This document shows, piece after piece, positions 1 to 10,546 of a DNA stretch of 64,000 nt (the first letter of the stretch is position 1; each line of letters begins with the position of its first letter). The stretch comes from Amoebidium appalachense (Eukaryota; Ichthyosporea). The DNA lies in the NCBI GenBank assembly GCA_963693365.1, contig CAVNZM010000002.1, positions 310,001 to 374,000 of the forward strand, written 5' to 3'. A program made the position numbers and the translations under genes. The notes beneath the pieces are model-generated. The model did no database searches and was not told the origin of the DNA. It worked only from the letters and a program-made list of their open reading frames with translations.

Positions 1-154
1 GAGGGGGGGGGGGGGGGGGGGGGGGGAGGAGGATCACAAGTGTTGGCTGTAACGTGTGGGTGACACTAAACCAAAAGGATAGTTTAAGATGCTGCAGTTG
101 ACCAAGGCACTCCGAGTGCACTGCCCTTGCTTGCTCTCTGTAAGGAATAAATAC

Positions 155-188
155 CTTCGGCTGCTGGTGGTGGTGACGCTTCTGCCAT
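155..188 (-). CDS. possible first exon of a gene running off the left edge
   Basis: On the minus strand an ATG at 188 in a good context (ACCAACATGG) opens a short reading frame, MAEASPPPAAE, that reaches a GT donor (GTATTT) after 34 nt in phase 1. It lies about 195 bases downstream of a TATA-like box (381-390), with E2F-like, CCAAT and CRE-like sites further upstream, so the arrangement looks like a real 5' end. No convincing second exon is visible in the remaining 150 bases, where the sequence runs into a poly-C (sense) tract typical of introns here. If unspliced, the frame would end after about 34 codons. The product is unknown. Confidence 0.33.
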
Positions 189-1560
189 GTTGGTAAGTCT
201 CTGTGTGCTTGCCTACGTGTTTGTTACCAAGGCGGAACCCTATGAAAAGGCCGGCCCGAGGGTACCGGAGGAAGGGGAAGGCGTAGCGTTCAGTGGGTGA
301 GTGGGGTTGGCAGTAGTCAGGTAAACCCTCCACAGTGCCCGTGGGTAACGAGTATGTGCTGGGCTGCTGGGTTCGTGACACTTATATAAGCCTCCGTGAG
401 GACTATGCAGTCGTTGCACAGGTATCGGCGCTAACAGAGGTTCTTAGATGGTAACACCGTGTTAGAAGGGCCCACCGTGAAGAAGAGCCCTTCCGAAGGA
501 AATTTTGGCTTCACTGACTCGGGAGGACGCCTATTTCGCGCCAAAACCTGGGCGTAAACCAATCAACTCTGCTACAGTGACGTCACTCAGCCGGCCGGGT
601 TTCGCTTCTTCTTTTTTCTTTTTTTTTTGCCCCAACTTTTCAACGGACCGGACGGAGGGGGACAGGGAGAGTCACTGAACACCTGCCTCTCAGGCTGCAC
701 TTGAAAAATAGCGGCAGAATTAGTTCTCTTCTTGCGGCGGCTGCAAAGCACAGGTTGGACGTGGCAGGGCCAGCGCACGGGCAGGCTTGCACTCAGGCCA
801 TATTCCTATTTTCAAGTTTAGTTGTTCAAGTTATATTACAAAGGTGTGTGCAGGGCAAGACGAAGAGCTACACACACGCGTGAGAATAAAGAAAATGGTG
901 CCACGGCTAAGACCGCAGGCTACTACACTTGTTGGAATTCTTCTTGATTTTGCACACACGTGCACCAACTTGAGGCACCGGTGTGTCGGCCTGTGGCACG
1001 GTTGGCGGTACCTGTGACTCGTGTGTGGGTGGGGAAGAACTTTGGGGGAGGGAGGGGGGAGGAGGAAGAGGGGGGAGGGGGGAGGGGGGGGGGGGGGGGG
1101 GAGCTCGAGGATGTGCAAGGGGAGGGGGAGCATATGCCACCCAGTACAGCAGGCTGCCATCAAATACACCGAGACTAACCACGTTTTTATTGCCAAGGAC
1201 TTTTTCCTCGACCCTGTCCCCCATCTGGTATTTTAACATCAGGTTAGGTGGTATAGCACTAGTCTGTCGTCAGACTTGCTGTAATTTTCTGCACACAACC
1301 AACAGCTACCATCGCAACTACTGCGGTAAGTGTTCACTCATCGGGGCGTGGCATTTGAAACTTAGTGCTGAAAATCGTTTAACATTATGTGCCACAGGCT
1401 GAGCTATGATTTTAACTATTTCTATTACTCGACCATAAATATCAAGTTTCGATACGTGTACCCAAACAAGTTGTATACATTAACTTGTTACCCAGCAGTG
1501 CCCCGCTTTAAAAAACAACTCTTCACTCACCACCCTTTACATGTTCACCACACAGACCAC
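189..1560. other. intergenic, no supported gene apart from the promoter cluster
   Basis: This stretch holds the promoter cluster described separately, a T-rich run near 612-628, and a G-rich block (about 1040-1102) with a pure G run. Short open frames here are low-complexity or lack ATG starts. I see no further gene. Confidence 0.6.
381..585 (-). promoter_or_regulatory. promoter-like cluster: E2F, CCAAT, CRE and TATA
   Basis: Within about 200 bases there are a canonical E2F-like site (TTTCGCGCCAAA, 534-545), a CCAAT box (559-563), a perfect CRE palindrome (TGACGTCA, 578-585) and a TATA-like CTTATATAAG (381-390). The order fits transcription on the minus strand towards the ATG at 188. The factor names are inferred from animal and plant consensus sites; binding in this organism is not shown. 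Confidence 0.45.
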
Positions 1561-2580
1561 TCAGCGCCTTTCCTGCAACGTGTGTGACGACTCAGTGATG
1601 GTGTCAATGGCATCGGCCTCCAGCTCACCCCCAAACGATTCGTACTCCTTCTGAATCTTTTGCTGTCTTCTCTTCTCCGAGCGTGTTATGAACCACACAA
1701 TACCGAGTAGCGCAGCCGCACCCGCCAGTGACCCGCAGACAATAGCCGCCAAGTGGCCGCCTTCGTTGGGCTGCCCCGTGTATGCCTCGTTTGGTGCCTG
1801 TGACGTGGTGGCGGCTGAGCTCAGCTCAGCAGGTGCCGTGGCCCCCGCCTGCTCCGTGTGTGCAGCCACCGTGCTCGGTGTGGCCTCCTCCGCCACGGCC
1901 GAGCCCTCTCCGGCCGCCTCACCCACTGCCGTTGCTGCTGGGGCTGCTTCCGAGGGTGCCGCTGCCGCGGGCGTCTCAGCAGGGGCTGCAGGTGCCGCCC
2001 CTGTAGGGGTTGGGGTGGCCTCTGCTGCGCTGGGGGTTTTCTCTGGGGGTGCGGCAGCCACTGGTGGGGCAGCGTCGACGGCAGGGGCAGCCGCGGCCGT
2101 TGTTGCCGCTGCGGCCTCGGCCCCAGCAGTGGCTGCCTGGGCCTCGACGGGAAATGCCCGTGCCTGTGCCAGGCCTGCAGGGGCTGTTTCAGCCGCAGTC
2201 GCGGCTGGCCAAGCTTCGGTGGCTGCGGCCGTTGTCTGTATCGGGGCCGTGCCGGCTGCGGCCGTGTTGGGAGCCGTTGCGGCAGTGGCAGCTGCCGTTG
2301 CAGCCTCAGCGCCGGCGGTGGCTGCTGTGGTGGCTGCCTGCGCCTCTATCTGTGCCTGTGCATCGTCTGCGGCCGCTGTTTCCGCAGCACTTGCGGCAGT
2401 TGTGGCCGGCAAGGAGGCTGTGGCCGCAGCGGTTGTTGTCTGCGCCGGGGCGGTCGCGGCTGCGGCCGTGTTGGCAGTCGTCGCGACCGCCTCGGTGGCA
2501 ATTGCAGGCCCAGTGCCTGCAGGGGCCGCAACAACGCCCGTGCAAATGGCCGCGCCAAGCAAAAGCCAGGCGCCTTTCAT
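1561..2580 (-). CDS. mucin-like Ala/Thr/Pro-rich single-pass membrane protein
   Basis: A single-exon frame of 339 codons. It starts with a clear signal peptide (MKGAWLLLGAAICTGVVAA), followed by about 250 residues made almost only of Ala, Thr, Pro, Glu and Gln in imperfect repeats. A hydrophobic segment at about residues 278-299 is followed by a basic stop-transfer (TRSEKRRQQKIQK) and an acidic cytoplasmic tail of about 40 residues. This is the layout of a type I surface protein with a heavily O-glycosylated stalk. The minus frame is preferred over an equally long plus frame because only it has signal peptide, membrane anchor and tail in the right order. The GC-rich third positions differ from the AT-richer flanks. 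Family unknown; a cell-surface coat or adhesion role is inference. Confidence 0.78.
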   Translation of the reverse strand: MKGAWLLLGAAICTGVVAAPAGTGPAIATEAVATTANTAAAATAPAQTTTAAATASLPATTAASAAETAAADDAQAQIEAQAATTAATAGAEAATAAATAATAPNTAAAGTAPIQTTAAATEAWPAATAAETAPAGLAQARAFPVEAQAATAGAEAAAATTAAAAPAVDAAPPVAAAPPEKTPSAAEATPTPTGAAPAAPAETPAAAAPSEAAPAATAVGEAAGEGSAVAEEATPSTVAAHTEQAGATAPAELSSAATTSQAPNEAYTGQPNEGGHLAAIVCGSLAGAAALLGIVWFITRSEKRRQQKIQKEYESFGGELEADAIDTITESSHTLQERR

Positions 2581-3088
2581 TTTCCGTTTGAACGCTGGAG
2601 GTTATACGCAGGAGGCCTTGTGGCTATGCTATATGCCTATCTATATTCACTGTTAACCTGCCACCGTCCGTTCAGTCGCTCAGCTACGTATACACACGTG
2701 GGTAGGACAAGTGGGTTGTGCGTGTGTGTGTGTGTGAAGGGACCCAGGAGGTTTTATGACTTGCCTGGCTTTTTTTGTCCGGAGTCACCAAACCTGGCTA
2801 TTTGCGGGGGAAAAAAACAGCCGCGCATACCAGGATCTAGAGTATTCGCCAATCAGATTTCACTTTCAGTACGGTGCACCATACCTGCTCACGGAGCAAA
2901 ATTCCATCGCATGAGGCGTCCAATCAGCGTTGGGCTTTCTTCACAGCCTATCTGTATTCCCCCTTGACTGTAGATTGTTTTTGGAGGTTTTATGCAGATT
3001 TTTTTTATAATGACTTTATTGATATGCTCAGCAAAATAGAAGCCATCGAGATATCACCGATATATCGGAGAAGAAAATACAAAAGCCC
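2581..3088. other. intergenic, upstream of the mucin-like gene
   Basis: Contains a short GT run (2719-2736) and otherwise unremarkable, increasingly AT-rich sequence. This would hold the promoter of the minus-strand mucin-like gene; several TATA-like stretches (for example near 2625-2645) are present but none is decisive. Confidence 0.5.
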
Positions 3089-3370
3089 TCACTCTCGGAT
3101 ACGGAGGAGATAACGACTTAAATAATCATACACCCTAGAAAACTCGTTAAACATACCGTGGTTCAACAGATAGTCAATAGACGTAATATCAGGATTATCT
3201 AAATAAGCCAGTCTTCTAATTTCTAACGGAATAATCTGAGATAAATAAATACATCTATCTGAGCATTATGCAGATTCAACACGTGAAAAAGCAAGGCTCG
3301 TATCAGCTCGGAAGTCCTCAACGAACACGATTCGAAGATAAAGAACTGCAGAATTTAGAGATGATAAAGC
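3089..3370 (-). pseudogene. AT-rich decayed reading frame of unknown origin
   Basis: On the minus strand one frame reads protein-like sequence for 58 codons (3265 down to the TGA at 3089), including segments such as IIPLEIRRLAYLDNPDITS and IDYLLNHGMFNEFSRVYDYL. It has no ATG at its head. The same frame continues upstream past one TAA for about 35 more codons to another stop. Codon use is AT-rich (TTA, ATT, AAT, GAT), unlike the GC-rich exons of the other genes. It could be a gene remnant of foreign origin or a chance frame in AT-rich DNA; I cannot assign a family. Confidence 0.3.
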
Positions 3371-3736
3371 TAAAACTTGATAAGACATTTTTTATTTATG
3401 CAGCACGCTGCTGGTTGGGAAGTATATTTGGTCATGAACACACGAACATAGGTGTTCGTGTGGGCAGTGGTTGAGCCCCAAATCAGAGGAGAACTCCGCG
3501 TGAACAGCCGGCTGGGAAATGTCGTTTGGCATGATTTGTCTTGAAATTTACAGATTTGAACATACCACTTCATGCATTTTCATCACTGCCGGTGGGCTGA
3601 TAGGGTCTTCCTAAACTGCCAGAAGAAAGTTGAACCCACTGAAGAAATTTTTTTTTTCTTTTGACTCGGTTTTATTGATCCGTTGATGAAGGCATGCGCA
3701 ACGTGCAGCCACAGGCTACATAATCAAGAGTCATAT

Positions 3737-3870
3737 ACCGAGGTCAGCTGCCGAAATCAGAGTTCACAGGCCGAGTCGGGTGGGTTCATGACCGACGCAC
3801 CGAAGGTGCGGAGGTCATGAACCCACCCGACGAGGCCTGTGAACTCTGATGGAGGCAAGCTGACCGAGGT
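3737..3870. repeat. 134-bp near-perfect palindrome (foldback)
   Basis: Two arms of about 65 bases are inverted copies, meeting at the loop around GACGCACC-GAA-GGTGCG. The arms pair through blocks such as ATCAGAGTTCACAGGCC and GGGTGGGTTCATGACC. The mismatches are not random: at several positions both arms keep the direct motif CCGAG or CGA instead of pairing. The direct word TGACTCGGTTT occurs on both sides (about 3662 and 3877). It could be a small foldback transposon, a hairpin RNA source or a cruciform. Confidence 0.8.
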
Positions 3871-4214
3871 AAATATGACTCGGTTTGTACGCGAGAACTC
3901 GCTTAGTCTACTGTATTTATTTGCATAATCCAGAACCAGTCTTGTTTACATAGTCACTAAAAATATTATTTGTGAAGTGTTGTATATTTAATTTTCCTTA
4001 TTATCCTGCTGGGTTTCAAAAGGCTGATTTACTTAAATATTGATGTTTCTATGTACGGTGGCACCCCGGAAAAAATCCGTAGCAGCCTGCAGTGCTGCAT
4101 TCATTGATGTTTGATTGGTAGTTCTTTTCTCGATTTGATTGGTTGTCTGTGGAATGCAAACATTCGTGTGATTGGTCACCGGGCAAGTACATGTGTACCT
4201 CCTGCAGTGCACTG
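3871..4214. promoter_or_regulatory. octamer and CCAAT-box cluster
   Basis: An octamer-like ATTTGCAT lies at about 3919-3926. Three closely spaced ATTGG (inverted CCAAT) motifs lie at about 4112, 4137 and 4170, each within TGATTGG. No obvious coding exon is found here. The cluster may belong to a promoter of either strand. Confidence 0.35.
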
Positions 4215-4340
4215 TCAACTGTGATGGTTCGATTTGTTGCTCCTGTATTTGTCAACGCCCTGCTTTTGGTCGGCAGATTTCAGAATTTTGTTGGTAACGC
4301 CTTCGGAGAGGACGATTGGGGCGGCGCGCTTCTGAGCCAT
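4215..4340 (-). CDS. possible small protein or first exon, 41 codons
   Basis: The ATG at 4340 opens MAQKRAAPIVLSEGVTNK and continues to a TGA at 4215. Upstream on the same strand there is a good TATA box (GCATATAAAGG, about 4414-4424), placed so the 5' UTR would be about 50 bases, and a CCAAT box at about 4485. The promoter is convincing; the protein is short and unrecognised, and may be only the first exon of a spliced gene, although I found no clear donor and acceptor. Confidence 0.35.
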   Translation of the reverse strand: MAQKRAAPIVLSEGVTNKILKSADQKQGVDKYRSNKSNHHS

Positions 4341-4413
4341 TGTGGTGTTGTGGTGTGAGAAAGGAATTTGAGTGCTCGTAGTTTTTATGATGCAGACTGA
4401 ATGCCATTTTGCC

Positions 4414-4520
4414 CCTTTATATGCTAGCTTCCGAAACACGCCGTGGTGATTTGCGGATCAGTTTTTAACATGTTCTCGATTGTGATTGGACAATCTCAAC
4501 GCAGTCGAGCGGGTATATAA
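4414..4520. promoter_or_regulatory. compact divergent promoter with two TATA boxes around one CCAAT box
   Basis: A minus-strand TATA (about 4414-4424) and a plus-strand TATA (GGTATATAAAGCG, 4512-4524) flank a single ATTGG at 4485-4489. The layout is typical of divergently transcribed, highly regulated gene pairs. Leftward it would drive the small frame at 4215-4340; rightward the hairpin unit at 4597-4673. Confidence 0.5.
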
Positions 4521-4544
4521 AGCGCAAACACAGTCAGTTTGTCA

Positions 4545-4685
4545 GTTTGGACACATCGCCAATAGTCTAGTGCGATGGGTTTTTAGAAAATTTGTCGAGG
4601 TCGCATGGAAACCGGGAGGATGGGGGGAAACCAGCTGGTTTCTACCCACCCTCCCTGGTTTCCATGCGACCTCATCTGAATAAAC
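4545..4685 (+). ncRNA. candidate hairpin RNA gene
   Basis: About 80 bases downstream of the TATA box begins a 77-base near-perfect hairpin (4597-4673). Its base is 17 uninterrupted pairs (GAGGTCGCATGGAAACC with its complement), followed by a G-rich/C-rich upper stem with a few mismatches and a minimal loop at CCAGCTGG. Immediately after the hairpin comes AATAAA (4679-4684), a cleavage and polyadenylation signal. TATA, hairpin and AATAAA in 170 bases would suit a short pol II transcript such as a small-RNA precursor. The start at 4545 is estimated from the TATA spacing. Alternatives are a foldback element or chance juxtaposition. Confidence 0.35.
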
Positions 4686-6069
4686 TGAAGTTCATTTAGC
4701 AACCTCCCAATACATGAACCCCACGACCAAGCGTACAAACCACCAATAGAACTGAAAAAGCCAAAGCTACGAAATAAAAATAAAGCGACAAGTGACAAAG
4801 GACACCAGCGGGCAAAACCTTAAGTGTACGTGTATGCGTGAAACTAGTTTGCTAGCAACTAGTCATATGCATCGATGTTGACCAGACCACACTCCGCAAG
4901 AAGACATCATTACTGCTGCTTCCCAACAGGCCCCCCTCAAAACCTACCGAGGCACAGCAAGCAAGTCAGCCTCTAAAAGAGCAATGCAGACCAAATCTGA
5001 GCTAAAAAACAATCCCAACGGGCCCGGCCCCTAGATAACCCGGAGAAACTAGTACTGCATCTAGCTCTCTGATAAGGTGGCCTAGTTGTGGCAGGGCACA
5101 CAGAAAAACACAATTACAGAATGCATGCAAGCAAACCCGGTCATTGCCATACGACTGGACGCTAAGGACTGGCAGTCACTTGGAAAGCTCCCCGACGACC
5201 AAGTAGCCGCCCCTCCACTCACGCAGCGCAGAAGTAGCTGAAGAAGTTGCAGCAGCCCACCGCGCGCCAAATGGTCGCGTAGAAGCGTAGACAGCAATGT
5301 AGAAGTTACCATAGGTTGCAGTGGACCACCAGGCGTTGAAGAAACCACTTCTCAAGCGAGAAACTCCGCGAAAGGGAGATGCCCCCACACTCTCACAGCA
5401 GTAGGAATACACCAGGCCACACCACACACATGCTGCAGTCACTTTCCCTGAGTGGGACTCCCTCCCACCACAAAAAGAAGAAACGAAGGCCTTTATATAC
5501 CTGCCATGGTGAAGAATCGGAAAAGAGAATTTTTTTCTATTGATTGGATCTTCAAGTGCTTGGTCGGTGTTAAGGCTCCTTGAAAGCGTCTCAAAGATTA
5601 AAAACATTACATTATTTAGCATATGTATGTGCAAAAATATTATTTGAATGAAATCGTAGGAGTTAGATTTTGTAGGCCTACCTTCCTTGCACATCTGTGA
5701 GTGGCACTACATTACATACAATATATATATAGCTACATAAAAATTTCAAAGCTTCTTGCTATAAACCCCAACAGAGTTCATCTAGGAGTTCGTAGATCTT
5801 TCCCGTGAGTCGTGAGTCAGTGACGCACCAAGACGGCACTCAAAGTGAGTTGACTGAGTCTGAAGTTCGTTTCAACAGTTTGGGATTTGCTAGAGCTGTG
5901 CCCATTTCACCTACACTTCATTCAGGAGGAGAAAAGGTTAGATCTTATTCAAAAGCCAAACCTTTTGGCAGTTTGAAGCAATAGTTATTTTGCTCGAGTT
6001 AAGAAAAACCAATAGAACAGGAGGGCACAAAACCAAAAAGGCCCAACACGATCTTTATTTTTCTCCCCA
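4686..6069. other. intergenic, no gene recognised
   Basis: Mixed-composition DNA without homopolymer runs. Minus-strand frames near 5082-5694 are long enough to notice but show no domain, no biased codon use and no splice structure, so I do not call them. A TATA-like CAATATATATATAG lies at about 5719-5732. The stretch just before 6070 should hold the promoter of the coiled-coil gene. Confidence 0.5.
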
Positions 6070-6576
6070 ATGTTGAGAAAGTTTAGCGGCGTAGTGCCCA
6101 CCAAGCAGGTGAACTCTCTGGCCAAAAAGACAATGCCTGAGGTGATTGGTTTGCGTAAAAGGATACGCCAGGCACATGACCTGAAGGGGGAGGAGAAGCA
6201 GCTTATGGAGAGGCTACAGAATGCTCTGGACGCTGTACACCGTGCTTTGAGGGAGAATGTACCGCCAGAGGGGGTTACCATGGAGAAAGTGAAGCGTTTA
6301 AAGGTGCAACTGGATGAACTCGATGACGTGGTGGACAAACAAAACACCTTCAACAAGTGGGACAGGAGTATGTATCGAGACATAAACGAAAAGATCAAAA
6401 AATGTACTGATTTGTGTCTGGAGATACGGAGGGAGATAGAGGACATGGACCATATTTTGGACGCTGTGCGGCCGGGGAGTGTGGATATGGACGAGGGGAG
6501 GTGGGAAAACATGCAGCCAAAACCGGCAAAGAAGACAGAGTCGACTCCGATACCTTTCCAGCGAATGGGGGTGTAA
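6070..6576 (+). CDS. orphan coiled-coil protein, 168 aa
   Basis: A single-exon ATG-to-TAA frame. The product is highly charged (K, E, D and R in heptad-like spacing) and predicted to be almost entirely helical: two long helices, about residues 25-65 (RKRIRQAHDLKGEEKQLMER) and 72-135, joined at a PPEG turn, then a short disordered tail ending PIPFQRMGV. There is no signal peptide or membrane segment. Ordinary GC-balanced codon use and the absence of repeats support a real gene. I do not recognise the family; a structural or adaptor role is only inference. It is the only intronless non-mucin gene in the window. Confidence 0.72.
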   Translation: MLRKFSGVVPTKQVNSLAKKTMPEVIGLRKRIRQAHDLKGEEKQLMERLQNALDAVHRALRENVPPEGVTMEKVKRLKVQLDELDDVVDKQNTFNKWDRSMYRDINEKIKKCTDLCLEIRREIEDMDHILDAVRPGSVDMDEGRWENMQPKPAKKTESTPIPFQRMGV

Positions 6577-7221
6577 GGGGAGGGGGTTGAATACTTCCTG
6601 GGGTAGGGGTGGAGAGGGGGAGTTGAGTTGGGCTGAATGGTGACAAATACGAAGAGGGGGGGAGGGGGGGGGGGGGGGAGGGGGGTGCTGCTACTTCAGG
6701 TACTTATTTTGAATGAGATGTACGGATACACACACGGACTGATAAGCTTTGAGAAATGGACTTTCCGCACGTGTGTACAACTTCCACACTGCATTCTCTG
6801 ATTGCAAACGTTGATTTGATTGTTTTGATCAAGTTTTTAGGCCGCTATGATTTTTTCTTCTTGACTGCATACTTATTTACTCAACTGATACTAACATCTG
6901 TGTATGTCCTTGGGTTTTCCCCCTTCATTTCTCTCCACTACCTTTTGTAGATGTGTAATTCTGGCAGGACCCAAAGGGAAACCCGAGAGTGCCTAACTGC
7001 TTCTGTATAATATTTTGTATTTGGTGGCGAGTTTTTGCTGCTGTCTGTATATCCCCCCCCAAAAAAAAGATAACTAGCACTTCGTATCAAGGTCACTAAT
7101 ACATGGGTATCGTTATTTCTGTGGTCGTATGAGTAAACATAACTTCATGTACTCTTTCGCCCTTTTGACCAATATGAAAAAATACGTCCTCTCATCCGTT
7201 CATCTTCGTCTCCAGTTTCCG

Positions 7222-7256
<35 letters not shown>

Positions 7257-8158
7257 ACCCCCGGGCGCCTCCTGCGCTTTTCCAGTAATAGACAAGCACA
7301 ATTCACATATCCAACTACTATGGGTAGCAGGCTTTTTTGTGATGTGACAAGATTGAATGCTGTGCAGGGCAGATCGTGGTAGACCGTGACAAAACTTACC
7401 CTTGCTGCAAACCCTTTTTCAGCGCATGCACACACACTCTCTCTCTCCGAAGGCTTTCATGATTCCCCCCGTCTCCCCCCCCCCCCTCCCCCCCCCCCCT
7501 CTTCCCACCTCGGGACCCACATGAAAGCAGACTACAACACGAACACGAACACAAGCACTAACACGAACACGAACTATTTACTATTTCGGGTATAAGTCCA
7601 TGGCGTGTGAGGCCGTTAAACCTTACACAGAACTCAAGTCTGATGTTTGCTGACCGTGGCAGTGGCTCCAAGTGGGACGGTCATATATTTGTGTTCCTTC
7701 TGCCTTGACTGGCTTTTGGGATACCTTGTAGTTGTGTGAGCACTCTTGGGTGCGGCATTCTGGCCAGGAGAGTCTGAAGATGGGACAAGGTATGTTTGTG
7801 GCTCAAGCTCGACCTGTCTATAGCAAATTCATACACTGACACGGAAGAAGCTGTACACGGAGTCTCCTTTTTGCACACCTCAACCCCCGCCCCTCCTTTT
7901 TGCACACCTCAACCCCCGCCCCTCCCCTCCCAAAACACACACACCAAAAAATAAGGAAAACATAGACACAACTGACACAGTCCCACCGTACCCTAGGGCA
8001 GTGCACATATGTGCCAACATACACACAACATGTCTTGGAGGAAAAAACATAGAGTCGGTAGAGCAAAAGGAGCCCATTGGAATGCACTTGCACACAGGAC
8101 GGGTATAGTTGGAGGATGGAGGTTGGCGGTGGGGGCAGCTGTGGGAAAAGGGAGGGAA

Positions 8159-8191
<33 letters not shown>

Positions 8192-9401
8192 ACAAGGGGC
8201 TGTGGACCCTGAGATTCCTTTCATCACAAACTAGCAGTGTTGAGAGAGATAACATTTTTACTCCAGGCAGCTCGAGCTAGACACCACAAACCACCAGCCC
8301 CAACCAGGAGCAGGCAACCCCTGTGCCCGTCTCAGCACGAACCAAGGGGGCCAGTGATGGGTGGAACAACAACGACCCGGGCTACTTCCACAACACTCGG
8401 CTCGGCCCGGGAAGGCACAGCGGAGGAACTGACCCGGACGTCACATCTACAGAGACACACACGACGGACGCAGGAATTGTGGCAGCTGCTATCACTACTT
8501 CAACGCAAAGAACGGGGGGGGATGTGCACACTGTGGCCAGAGCTGAAAGCTGTGTGTAATGATGAAGAGGGAAAGTGAAGTGTGAAGGGTATGGCGACAA
8601 TGGAGTCCTCATGGTGAATAGGGTAGGAGGCCGTGGGCAGTGAAGAAGTGGAAAGAGGAAGGGGGAGGAGGGGGGGGGGGGGGGGGGGGGGGGGAGGGGG
8701 GGGAGGGGGGGGGGGAGCAGGGCCGGCGCCACAGTTGCAATCAACCACAGTTCAAACTTGCTGTATTCGTCGCAGCACAGCGGGTGTAGTGCATCTTGGT
8801 ACACCATGGTCCGACTTGTCCTGTTTTGGAGCTGAGTTTACTGCCTATGGAATAGCTTGAACAATATACTACTGCCCCGAGAAGAACTTCATTTTTTACA
8901 AAACGTACATGTGCATTGTGTGTCTGTGAACATGTGCACATGGTAGATCTTGGCAACTGGGTGTGCACGCCCGTGTGCAGCAGTAATTGTGCGTGCCTTT
9001 AACGGTAGGTTGAGAGGCCTATGTTTTCTCAGTACGCTGATGGACGTGCGTGTGTGCGTGTGTGTGCCTGCGCGTGTGCGTGTAAGTTGCGAAAGAAAGG
9101 CAAGTTGTTCTGTTCAACCTTGTTCTTGCACCCGCTGCCGCAGCGCAGCCCTTAAAGGATGCTTACATACAGCAACGTTTCAAAGCCTCGATTACAACGC
9201 ATCAACACCATATATGGGTATTTATAAGCTGTGGTATGTGAGGTTGCGTTAACAGCGATTTCGTGTTGTCATGATCACACGTGACCGTTCGTGCCAGACT
9301 CGCACACACACACTCGTACATAGCTAGTTAGGCACAGGCGTTTTCTCCTTTTCTCTGCTACTTTCTTAGCATCCGCCAGCAGTATAACAAGCACAAGCAC
9401 A
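6577..9401. other. repeat-rich intergenic DNA, possible unassigned exon
   Basis: Holds a G-rich block (6654-6685), a C run of about 30 (7226-7256), C-rich blocks near 7466-7500, an ACACGA-type hexamer repeat (about 7537-7573), a duplicated 31-base stretch (about 7867-7925), G runs at 8160-8190 and 8670-8715 and a CRE-free region before eIF2A. A segment at about 8265-8560 follows a pyrimidine-AG and has coding-like composition in more than one frame (for example NNNDPGYFHNTRLGPGRHSG), but I could not fit it into a gene model. Confidence 0.45.
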
Positions 9402-10167
9402 ATGGCGGCGCAAACAGCGGACGCGCCTGTGACCACCCTTCTGGGTATGTGCAAAAAACATGACGTTCGTGTGAGAGGACACCAGAAGTGGGGAATAAGG
9501 GAGCATGGGGAAAAACGGAGATATATCACAAGCATCATGGGCAGGAAACGGACATTTATTTGAATGAATGTCACGGGACAGCTTTCCATACCATATAAAA
9601 GGGGCAACTTTCTCTAGAACATGTGTGTCGCGTCATGTTCTGGTGCTCGGATCAAACATGAACAGAACCTGCAAACGGATCTCTTATGTAGCGTTAGAAT
9701 GGAACCACGAACGGTGCGTGTGCGCTCTCTGGCACAGAGGCCACGCGCACTTGCCGACACATAGCATAGGACTTATATGCACCTGCACATAAATCTGTTC
9801 TCCACTTGGGCGCAGTGTCCTCTACCCGTGTTGTGCCCTTCCGCCCTCCTCCTCCCCCCCCCCCCCCCCCACCGCGCGCGCCTCTTCCTCCCTTCCCTCC
9901 AATTGCTTCCTCCCCCCCCCCTCCCCTCCCCCCCCTTCCCAAGCCACCCCCTCTCTTTCCCTTGCCCTGGAAGAAACTAAAAAAAGAAGAAAAGAAACAA
10001 GCAAGGAAGAACAAGGTAACAAGCAAACAGGTATACTGCCTGCTTTTACCCCCCAGCCCCTCACACGTCTACCCTTTCCAGTGCGCAGCAACACGGGGTT
10101 GAGTTTGGAGCAGGGCCCCCCTGTGCTGGCTACAGCTGCTGAGTTTCCACAGTATGTGTGTGTGTGT

Positions 10168-10203
<36 letters not shown>

Positions 10204-10392
10204 TGCGCCTGTGCGTGTGGGGTGTAGGGGGTGGGTTTTGTGGAGTGGGTGGGTGATTGTGGGTTTGGGTGTGTCCGTGTATCGCTCTCTCTGTGTGTGT
10301 ATGTGCCCACGTGCCTGGCTGTATGTGTGTGCTCTGGAGGGGAAGGGGGGGGTGGTTAGGTGTGTGTTTTTGTAGAAGCGGCAGGGAAGTGT

Positions 10393-10423
<31 letters not shown>

Positions 10424-10515
10424 GGGGGGGGGGGGGCTCTGTAGTAGCTGTGGTGATGGGGGAGGGGGGAAGGGGGGAGGTAGAACAGTGTAATTTGTGG
10501 CTGTGTGTGTGTGTC

Positions 10516-10546
<31 letters not shown>

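Noticed and set aside
1688-2656. Long plus-strand frame antisense to the mucin-like gene
   Set aside because: It mirrors the repetitive Ala/Thr codons; only the minus frame has a signal peptide, membrane anchor and charged tail in order.
8265-8580. Coding-like segment with Thr/Gly/Asn-rich frame
   Set aside because: A stop lies between the plausible acceptor and the best frame, and no neighbouring exon or domain could be found; kept only as a note in the region entry.
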